A DNA stretch of 64,000 bases, from the NCBI GenBank assembly GCA_019614645.1, contig JABWDB010000034.1, positions 3,286,001 to 3,350,000 of the forward strand, written 5' to 3'. Within the stretch, counting starts at the first letter, position 1. Every line of letters begins with the position of its first letter. This document shows, piece by piece, positions 54,961 to 64,000 of the stretch. Position numbers and translations under genes: made by a program. The stretch is from Stratiolaelaps scimitus (lineage: Eukaryota > Arthropoda > Arachnida > Mesostigmata > Laelapidae). Under the pieces are notes generated by a model that did not search any database, had not been told where the DNA came from, and saw only the letters and a program-made list of their open reading frames with translations.

Positions 54961-57900
54961 GCTACAAGTGTCACTATCATACAAATCATACGATAACGAA
55001 ACAAGGAACTCTGGAACATTTTTCAGACCCACGATTGTAGGTCGCGTTCAAAGGGGGGCTTAAATCCCTTGGGTTATTTTTATTTCTAGTCTTTCTTGGT
55101 TATTCACCTAATCACCAATGATTCAGTCGCATTGGGCATCTAATCGTATGTTGGATCTACCTTGTCCTTCGAGATTCTGAATTAGCTAACTAAAAATCGC
55201 ATTTTCTTGCCGGGCTTTCCTCAGGGGAGAGCGAGACGAAACTGAATACGGCGGGACCCTTGCACATGATCTGGAGCAACGCATAGATGAGAATTTCTCT
55301 TTTTTATCGATGTAAGCCTGCACCTGATATATGACGAGCGTACGGCCCGAAGCGAGCGATGGCCGGTGGGGGCAGAGGGCAGGCGGTTATGGGTGCTAAA
55401 TGATCCAGAACAAGTTCAGAGATCACCGTGCGTATTCCCAGAGCAGAGCTGCCTGCGATGAGTGTCGTGATTTCAGTGGCTTGTGTTGTTTTTTTTTAGC
55501 GCACCTAGCTACTGGTGACTTTGTGTTGTAATAGCTTTGTCCTAGGAACAAGGAGAAATAGTCACACACTGCTAATTATTTATTATATTTTATAAGAATA
55601 TTAACTTATGCATTACGGCATTTACTCACACGGTATCGTGTTGTACATATACCTAGTAGTGCCTCGTAGAATGGTACAATCATGAAAACAATGAAAACAG
55701 TAAAGCGTGTATGGGGAGGGGGTCAGCTCGTGTATACAGGACATATACATACACATCTAAGAATAAACATGTCTAGGGTTGTTGGTGCGACAGCTGGGTG
55801 AGTGAGATTGATCGAGTGCATTCTCCAACGTGATATCCGGAACGGACATTATTGCAATGTCTATCTACATAAACAGTTCACGTTGGGCTCATGCCCTTAG
55901 CCCTCTGTCCTTCGTATAACATGTTCATGATAATATAATCTTAAAGACTGCTGCTTTAACCACTAGATATTGAAATTTGGAAACAAAAATACCAGATACG
56001 AAGGCATGAGTCGGTCATCAACGTGTCACAACACTGATAACATTGCCCTTGCTGATAATCAGTTTTCCGAACATACGAAATTAGCACAGATTGAGCTGAA
56101 TGGTCTGCACTGCGTCTAAACGAAGTGGAAGTATATCATCTTCACCCTTTCGTCGTCCGGTTTCAACATCACTTAGCCGTAGAGATAAGGTTCCTAAGCA
56201 TTCACAGATTCGCGCATCGTATGATAAGCGAATCTCAAGTGATCCGCATTTCTGAGAGACCCGAGAGAAATTCAAAAAGTTCAAGGCGAGAGGCATTGTG
56301 CCCTCTGCAGTGATTCGTACTGGCAAGAAAATGCATGCACCCCTACGAGCACTAACAGGACAAAGCTCGCTCTGTCCTCTCCGCTCTTCATCGGCGTCTC
56401 GCGAGACGCTGCCACCTGCCTCCGGTGGCTTCGTCTCTTCCTTTGACGTCCCGAACGTCTGCAGGAAGTCGCGATTCCAATCGAGTGCATCTCATCGTGA
56501 GCTCAACCAGTTCGCTGGCCCCATCCCACTCTGGGGCGCAATTCGAAGGCAGCTGTTGCAGGTGCGCTCTGTCCAGCGGCAAAACGCAACGCGGGGACTG
56601 CCAATCGGCTGGCTAAGTTGCACGTGACAGCACGGGGCGTTCAGCAGGGCCGAACACAAACCCAACCAAACCTAACCCAATTCAGGCCAACACGCTACTA
56701 TTTTCCATTCAACGTTCCACGCGCGCTCCACTATCTCCCTTCACCCGCTGTGGCGCAAGACCGTCACTGGTTCCGCGCAATTCCAGCGCAGTGTAAAATC
56801 TAGCGGGATCCTCAGCGGCATCTCTTCCTGTGGTTCACGCTTTGTTTCATTGTTTTGCATGATTTTATTAGTGGCGTTTCTCTCGCAGCGACAGCAGCCC
56901 GCCAAGGGAGCAGTGTAGCCGTAGTACTGACAGGACGCCAATTCCCAATCACTTGGTCGCTATTGTTCAACCCCCCCCCCGGTTCGTGTCCCAGTGGCAG
57001 TCGTGGCTGTGTTTCGTCTGAGTTCCGTCTTTGTGTCTCCCTCGTCGCAATGTATGGCGCTCATGCGCGTTCACTGTACGCTCGTGCACGCCTCCGCTAT
57101 CGCACGCCGCTGCCATCGGCACCGCCGCCCATCGCACGTTGCGAATCGCCTTACACACACAGACACACACAGAACGCAGCCTCCTTCATGTTCTCCCGTC
57201 CGACAGCAGCCCTGCGTGATCTTCCAGTCGCCGGCCCCGTTCCTCAACTCTCTCTCTCTCTCCCTCCCTCTCTCTCTGCACACTGCCTTCTCTCGATCAG
57301 GTGGCCAGCCATGCATAAAATTTTGACGTCAAGACCAATGAGTCGAAATGATTCCACATACGAAGGCGACGCCGCGCACCACCAGAGGTACGAGGAGGAA
57401 GAAGACAACGACCGACAGCGCCACTGACGATACTGCCGCCGTCAGTCGCCACGTGAGGAGCACAACGGGGGATCCGAGGGAGAGAAGGGTCCGGTGCTCA
57501 GCTTCGGGAGACGAAGACCTATCAACGCGGCCCTCTAGCGGAGCTCGGCCTCAGCGCCTGGCGCAGCGGTGCGGTGTGGAGATCGCGTCTTGCGCATGCG
57601 ATCTAGGGGATGGAAGGGAGACGAACGCCCGCTCTGTGCGCGGGGGGATGGAGTCGATGTGCCAACTTCGCCGTTAGGGCTGCACGAGCCGTTAGGGCTA
57701 AAGCGGACCTCTGACGGCGACATCGGTCGGACGCCCCCGCGCGTACAACGCTGCGAATCGTTGAGTGTGCTGAGAGCTGTCTATGATGCGGGGGTGGGGC
57801 AGGTTACGCTGGGCGTGGAACAAAGAAAGATTGTCTTCGGGGACTATGCTGCAACTCAGGACTATGTTGGCGGGACGTCGTCAGGGAGCGAAGAGGTGTC

Positions 57901-59907
57901 ACTTTGAAGAAAAGCGCGAATATGTGGAGGAAAGACCCCAGAGGACGGGGCTAAAAAAAAAGAAGACGAGGCTGCGGATCGCTTACGGGGGAGTAAAGGG
58001 GGAGCACAAACAAGACAATTGCCAGCAGATTGGCTTTATGACGAGGGGTATTGACGACAGTGACGTAGAGGGGTGGTATACATGAGAAGGGGGTAGTGTT
58101 ACAAAGAAATGATATCATTGAGGATCGCTTAACTTCAGTGTGTTCTGTTTGTGTGTGTGTGTACATAAACGTATGCCCTTACGAGGCATCAACTATCTAT
58201 GGACGTCGAGGAAACCCATAGGATGATGGGAAGGTTCTTAATCCCAAAACTAGCAACATATTATACTACCATTCCATGTCATTTCGATGTGTTATTATCT
58301 CTTATCTATAATATTGTTAGCATCTTACAACGGATGTGCTTTAGAAGGCCAAATATGAAAAAATCAACTATACTGAGTTCAAGTTATTTATTTCTCCTGC
58401 AAAATAGGCACATCAACAAACATGTATTCCACAGGATATTTCCTTGACGCGTCGAGCATATTTTGATCAAGCAGAATCCGAATCATATTGTCGGCATACG
58501 ATTATATATTCCCAGGCATTGCTCCTCAAAGGATGTGTTCGCAGCGAGCTGCGCCCAGGATATCTGACCTTACGCAGCTCCGTAACTCCAATAGGAAGTG
58601 CTCGAATGGGACGTGACATACGACTGCGCAATCGAATCAGTGGGGAGTACAGAAATGGAAGAACGCGGACCTGTTCCAATCACACAATTCCTTCCAATAC
58701 TGAAAGAGTGTTATGATGAAAGTTCCTACCATGCTGGTCTATCGAACTCAATTTCCCCTTTGCAGAAAGGTTGCCCTGGATGTTCAGTCGTAGAAATATA
58801 CTATCACAAGCGATCACAGACGACCCTTGTTTGTAGAAATATTATATATATATATCTATGAGCTGAAAAAGACGCCAAGACTTAAACGATGCCTTAACAC
58901 CCTTTAGGCAGGTAAGTCACTACCTCGTATGATGTGAATGGAGAAATATTAGATTGCAAGACAGTTTTATTGTTTGCATAACTGCACCATCATGTACACA
59001 CTGTGTACCATGAACGCACGGACTGTCGCGCAGCTCACTCTATCTTGATCACAAGATCAGCAAGTTCAAGTTTTGCGGGAGCTTGTTCTGGGGCGTTTCG
59101 AACGTGCAAATATTTCACACGAAACTTGCCGCGTGCAAACCCAAGATACGTTATTATGAGAATACATATCTTCGATCTTCTCTGTATAATGGGCCATCTG
59201 CACGGGTGTCCAGCCAAGCTGACCTTAGCGAAGTTCCGCTTGTCGGCGGCGCTGTTTGGCTGAAACCGTGGTCGTCCATGCTATTCGGTGCGGTCTCTGA
59301 CCACTGTCCCAGTGGGCCGGCGTTGTCGAGGGCCGTCTGTCACTAAGGGGCAGGAGCTGCTACCAGAGGGGTAGCTAGGGCAAGGTTTGGATTAAGTCTG
59401 AGCTAGGTTGTTATTTGGTCTCTGGTATTTTCTCTAGCAGCCTCCACTGGCAAAGTCCACTCAACGAGTATGAAGGCGAAGGGCAAGACGAAAACTTCTC
59501 ACTGTTGGTCACCCGCTGTGACTCGGGGCTTTCCGCCGTCCGCCCAAAGCCCCAACCCCCGAGGAGCAATTGCGCCCTCCGGCCCGACGAGCGAAGGCCC
59601 GCTAGGACATGCCGTCGACGCAGCCAACTGTAGCCGGCAGTGTCCTGTAGGAGAAGGCCACTGCTGTTGTTCAAAGGAAAGGCAGCGAGCGAGTTAGCCA
59701 GGCCGGCCACTCACTTGGCCGAGAGGAACAGGACAGAAGAAGCTTTCTTTCGACAGTAGATGTCCTTCTAGGGAGACAACCAACGGCCAGCAGCGAGGGC
59801 AAGGCTGTGTTCAATATAGGAGAACTGACGGTGGAGTCGAAACCTGCTAACAGTTTGCCCAAATTCATGTTGGCCCGACGCAGTATGTCATGTTTCGGTA
59901 GTGGCGC
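54961..59907. other. Non-coding; GC-rich island at 56.3-58.0 kb
   Basis: Positions 54961-56080 are AT-rich with nothing recognised. From 56300 to 57950 the sequence is GC-rich with overlapping frames (56298-56627, 56855-57427, 57348-57677) lacking domains and a CT-rich tract at about 57250-57278. Frames at 58444-58861 are AT/GC-balanced but unmatched. A minus-strand frame at 59671-59868 follows the stop of the frame at 59908 after 36 bases; no splice site links them convincingly. Confidence 0.35.
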
Positions 59908-60032
59908 TTATGCTTTGGAGTCTACTAGGCTGCGTCCTACAACTTTTTGCTCTTCTGTTGTTAACTCTGGTCGAATGTTCTCCAACACTTTCACGGTGAT
60001 ATTCCCCTTGAGAATACGTGCTTCTAATAATT
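59908..60032 (-). CDS. Short open 3'-terminal frame, origin unknown
   Basis: On the minus strand a frame starting at the edge of the (AT)n run reads IELLEARILKGNITVKVLEN, then IRPELTTEEQKVVGRSLVD and SKA before a stop at 59908. The peptide is varied with natural-looking charge distribution, like the end of a real protein or of a transposon protein. No acceptor is visible because the microsatellite abuts it. Family unknown. Confidence 0.25.
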
Positions 60033-60055
60033 CTATATATATATATATATATATA
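60033..60055 (+). repeat. (AT)n microsatellite
   Basis: About eleven AT units. Confidence 0.9.
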
Positions 60056-60309
60056 GTACATTATCTGGAAAGCGGACGACTGTCTGACACTCGACTGGAG
60101 GTTTTCAGTTTGTATTTCACCTGGCTATACCGAACACAAAACCTTGTCTGCACTGGTATGATGTACTGCACTTTAAAGCTATTGGTGTCCAGCCTTGTCT
60201 ATGCTAGAAAAAGGGGGACTCAGATATTACATTAGATTAAGGCTAAACAAAAAATAACCAAAAAGCGAAGTAAATGAATGCAGGAATCTGTATTAAGCTA
60301 GTCAACCTT

Positions 60310-60365
60310 GAAACGCTCTGTGATTCAACGACTAAGACACTTCTCTCCCATTAGACCAAGGTTCC
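60310..60365 (-). other. Possible decayed SINE C head
   Basis: On the minus strand CCTTGGTCTAATGGGAGAG resembles the SINE C A-box region, followed by GTGTCTTAGTCGTTGAATCAC where SINE C has GCGTCTTGGTCTACTAGACC. No B box follows. Confidence 0.25.
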
Positions 60366-63300
60366 ATATGTCTGTAGGAGGCAAATATTTCATAGAGAGA
60401 GGGAGGGAGGCAGAGAAAAAGGGATCGTAACAAGGTATACAAAGGCATTCGAGGGGGAGACCGCCCATTTAGTGGCTAGAAAAATGGCTTAAATTAACTG
60501 AGCCTTTTCTTGTATGAAAAGGCCCGGCCACCAACCAGCAAGAAGCAGAAGCGGGACAAGCCAAACACAAACCGACTTCGCTTGCGAGGATTGTCCAGCT
60601 CGATACCAATGCATTCATTTTAGCTCTCTATCAAAGTCTCTAACAAGGTCGCCTATGCTGCGTCGAGGAATAGATTCGCTCTACATACTCTTGACCTTCC
60701 CTAACATTGGTTCTGCATCCTTGATCTCATCTACCCTCAGCTACACGCGGGACCAAGTAGCTCCCTCGACTAACGCGCAGCTCGCTGTGTTTCTCGTATT
60801 GATCCCCAGCACTGGGCAGCATTGGCCCAGGTAGAAGCTATCGAGTAGGGTAGCGCTTGCTGCCGACGCCTTCATACCACTTGAGTACGCTGTTGTTGTA
60901 GACAGAGGAACAGAGGAAGAGAACAAATCAGAGAGGAGAAGCGGCTCAGGGAACGATCCAAGGACAACATCCTCCAGGATCTAAGTTAATCCAGGGGCCT
61001 AGCCTGTCTGCTGGGAATCGAGACACGCTGTGCCAGCTGTGTGACCTGACTCCAGGATAAGGTAGTATCCGGGATAAGGCAATACGTGGCGGGCAGCTGG
61101 GCGGCGTATCAGAGCTACCGAAGAACTAGTGAATGATGACTTTCGAGTTGCGCGGCTGGAGTCAGGTGAAATGGATGCTAAGTTAGAAAATTAAACGTAA
61201 ATTTCTTAGTCGGAATAAGGGATAATACATGATCCTGTGGTGAACTTGCTGTGTAAATCTAGAAGTCAACGGTCGATCCTCGGTCTGGTAACTCTCAGTT
61301 TTTGTCAGACGCATTCGAACGCATATGCCTCCGTCAAAACTGTCATTTAAGATTGCTGAACCTGCTGAAGTAAATCGGGAGAGATTTTGAATATATATCT
61401 AAATCCATATATTGCCTGACGCAACCTGTTATTAATTTCAAAAATCCATAATTTATTCACATAGTATTGTGTGATACATATATACCTAGGTAGTTATCAA
61501 AATGGCACGACAGTGTAACGTAAAAACAGAGTAACCTGTTATGTCGCCCCTAACTCGCTGCCTTGGAATCCCGGTATAACAAGTAAGTAGTTGATTGAGG
61601 TGTTACCCTTATTGAAGGGTCTGAAGTATAAGGATCTGAAAGCATTGAAAGAATTAGATACGAATGTCGGACAAGCTTGCCCTACAAAACCACGGCGGCC
61701 TTGGACGGCAACCGTAGATGTAACTTCTGGGATCTCAAACGCAGCGGGGCCTGATAGTACCATTCATTTAGGATATATCTTGCCCCTACAAGACGAAACG
61801 ATGGCAAGCGGCTCTTCGTCGTTGACTAGTCTGAAAACCCGACCGTTTCTCTCGCATTTGAACCACGGTCAGCGTCCATATAATGAATGTTCAGATTTTC
61901 TACTCAAACAGCGGGACGCACTCGTTCTTCATCTCGATGTTACAAAACAAACCGGTAGCTATTATCATTTGTGTATGACATTACAGACACGTTGCCACCG
62001 AAAGTACTGCAAATGATGTCTGTTACGGTAAACACGTCTACCTAGAGTTCGCTCTGCCGCGTTTATACGACCTCAAGCAACCTGAGCCAGTCACCCGAGC
62101 TATTAAGATAGAGCACGGAATATCTAGGCTGAGTGGGTTGAGAAGATACCTTTCGTAGGTCGACGAACGCAGTACCCCGTGCCCTTGAACACGGCCCTCT
62201 GCTGGGCCTTTTGCTTGAGTCGGTCTTTCGAGTTGGTCATGTCGTCTTTTCATGGAGGAGATTCGAACTCCGTATAGTCTGGCTAAGGGTCTCTCGTACG
62301 ACTCAGCCAATGCTAGAGTCTCTTTGCCAACAGTCATCAAGATAGCTTGTACTCACCGACCGATCCCCGTCTGATATAAGTAGGATATATTGCATTGAAA
62401 GGGAAGATTTCAATAGAGGATCAACTTGGGCCTTTTTTTTGCTGTTCTGGTCAGGTAATGGCTAGATGCGGCTTATGTTTGATTAGGAATAAGCGAGTGT
62501 CATCGAGTCAGGACGACATTCGCCTTTCGAGAAATGGGGATCGTATGTGATCTAAATTTTGCAATGTTACCTTACGCTACATAGAGCTGACCTTATGGCG
62601 AACCATACGATGCGGATGTAACTATAAATAATTGCGGTAATCAAATGATTGGCTGATATGACTAAGCGCAAGGGGACGATGAGCAACAATTGATGAGGGG
62701 GTGCTGAGATATGCTTCAAATGTTTATTATAATATCACATGTTGATCTGTAACAGGTTGCACGTTCAACGAGCGCCGGCATATGGCTAAAAGCATGCAAG
62801 CAGTAATTTCTGATGAGAATGATTTCTGACCCATATCAAACTGGACGTGTAGATGTGAAATGGTTCAATACCGACTTCTCTCTAAAAATGTCTGAGATTC
62901 CCCATCACGCCATAGACAAAATACACCACGGAGAGTCGCCTTTCGAAGGCTCCCGTCTTCCTCTACAGCTCAAAACCTCTTTCGGGTTCGAAACGCCGAA
63001 ACCCCGGTGACAGGACGGTAAACACTCCGACCATGCATCGTGGACTAACAGAGTCGATTTCTTGACTCCAGACTGAGTACTATTTATGATATAGTACCAT
63101 ATGATAAAAGCACTTTGTACTATAGATGGTCGTTTACGTTACTCGCATATTGCTCAATCCGCGCGTCCGCAAAAGGTTATCGGAGAAATGGAATGAAATA
63201 CATTTTGTTGATATGATAGCATATGTGATTTATTTTGCCCGCAGCCGTCTAGAAATATCGGGTCTTTTGATATTTTTACCTTTACTAGTGGGTGCTATTG

Positions 63301-64000
63301 ACAACCGCGTCGAGCTCGCGGGCCCTATTCGAAATTAGGTAATGTGCCGGCTCTACTTACACCTGCGGCCTTCCATTTGCCGCTCCTGATCGGGCGCAAA
63401 TTTGCCGTTCGACCAATTAGCGGCCGTTATCTATTATGAAATGTGTGTTGTGGCTCGAACGCCACAACTATAAAAATACGTAATTCAGTAGTGTAAAGTG
63501 TGTATATTACCACGTGAATTGTGTCAATTAATGAGAAATTATGAGGAACACCGATTGGAATCATTTCTGTGGTATGTTAATTGCTTATGTGATTATTAGA
63601 AGAGGCCTAGTGCAATTCTGGTAGCAGAATTTCAATGTCAAGGAATTAGTGCTTCGCTTTCCCGATTGAGTGATGGAAACTTCGCCCTGAACCAGTCGAA
63701 TTGATTGAAGTGGCGCTGAGGACCACTCGCGGAGGCGATATCAGGGAAGACTCGACCTCTGACAATAGAGTGACACTAGAAGCCGTCGTAGACGGTCGCA
63801 GTTTGTGCACTACAGCCGCTGCGCGGCAGTAGCCTCTTGCTACCACCACTACTACTACTGTGTTTTTACTGACAGCCCCACTAGCGTAGACAGTGATCCC
63901 CGTTCGGTCTAGCATATACGATCAGCACAAAAGAGATATTCGGCAACCGTATATCGGCCCTCACAGCCAAACGCTCTTGCTACCCAAACGATATCTCAGC
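60366..64000. other. Non-coding to window end
   Basis: Open frames at 61591-62016 (+), 62813-63010 (+) and 63126-63338 (+) have varied peptides but no recognised domain and no convincing splice borders. A tRNA-like scrap at 62241-62335 is listed. The end of the window (63640-63920) is moderately GC-rich with a short ACC/ACT run and nothing identifiable. Confidence 0.3.
62241..62335 (-). other. tRNA-like retroposon head
   Basis: On the minus strand TGGCTGAGTCG is a canonical Leu/Ser-type A box, and GGAGTTCGAATCTCC forms a four-pair T arm with a B-box-like loop about 45 bases later. Acceptor ends do not pair, so this is probably another SINE head or a decayed tRNA. Confidence 0.4.

Noticed and set aside
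1..64000. CRISPR arrays, bacterial operons, integrons or phage modules
   Set aside because: No regularly spaced identical repeats, no Shine-Dalgarno-associated frames, and intron-type signals plus SINEs and LINEs indicate a eukaryotic nuclear source.

Overview
This window reads as nuclear DNA of a multicellular eukaryote, most likely an arthropod; I cannot name the species. There are no operons, no Shine-Dalgarno-spaced genes and no long prokaryote-type reading frames. There are exon-sized open segments bounded by AG/GT splice sites, (AT)n and (GA)n/(CT)n microsatellites, mariner/Tc1-type transposase relics, non-LTR retrotransposon fragments and several families of short tRNA-derived retroposons (SINEs). 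Base composition alternates between AT-rich stretches and GC/CpG-rich islands (about 8.1-9.1, 10.5-12.0, 16.6-18.9, 23.5-24.3, 25.4-28.8, 30.7-33.8, 39.8-40.7 and 56.3-58.0 kb). Most long open frames in the islands are composition artefacts.

Host gene content is thin. The best exon is at 615-698 (+), with a strong acceptor, a GTAAGT donor and one continuous frame. A compatible second exon may lie at 891-1000. A second notable candidate is 34023-34223 (+), with weak resemblance to a TGF-beta-type propeptide. Other short exon candidates (9308-9435, 20735-20789, 21234-21279, 27080-27190, 28499-28588, 49050-49110, 51975-52030) are splice-site-plus-open-frame predictions only and could be chance.

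Mobile DNA dominates. Mariner relics lie at 2.1-2.8 kb (catalytic residues lost) and 9.5-10.0 kb (DNA-binding half only). A weak Tc1-like scrap is at 30.3 kb. A 5'-truncated but open LINE 3' half lies at 45.4-46.5 kb (-), a decayed relative of it at 44.4-44.7 kb (+), and an R1-type LINE relic at 43.4-44.0 kb (+). I define SINE family A (tails or bodies near 0.5, 12.4, 19.7, 29.6, 37.2, 43.4, 45.1, 51.3 and 53.5 kb), SINE family B (7.3, 25.2, 36.6 and 41.2 kb), a Glu/Ser-like SINE C (51.4-51.6 kb), and dispersed repeats D (12.7, 21.5, 42.5 kb), E (6.3 and 13.6 kb) and F (4.7 and 12.2 kb).

The most interesting signal is a relationship between elements. The last ~40 bases before the tail of SINE family A match the 3' end of the LINE at 45.4 kb, including a small hairpin whose stem is kept by paired changes in several copies. 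That is the expected signature of a SINE mobilised by its partner LINE's reverse transcriptase. All family letters are my own labels, and every repeat relationship was found by eye.
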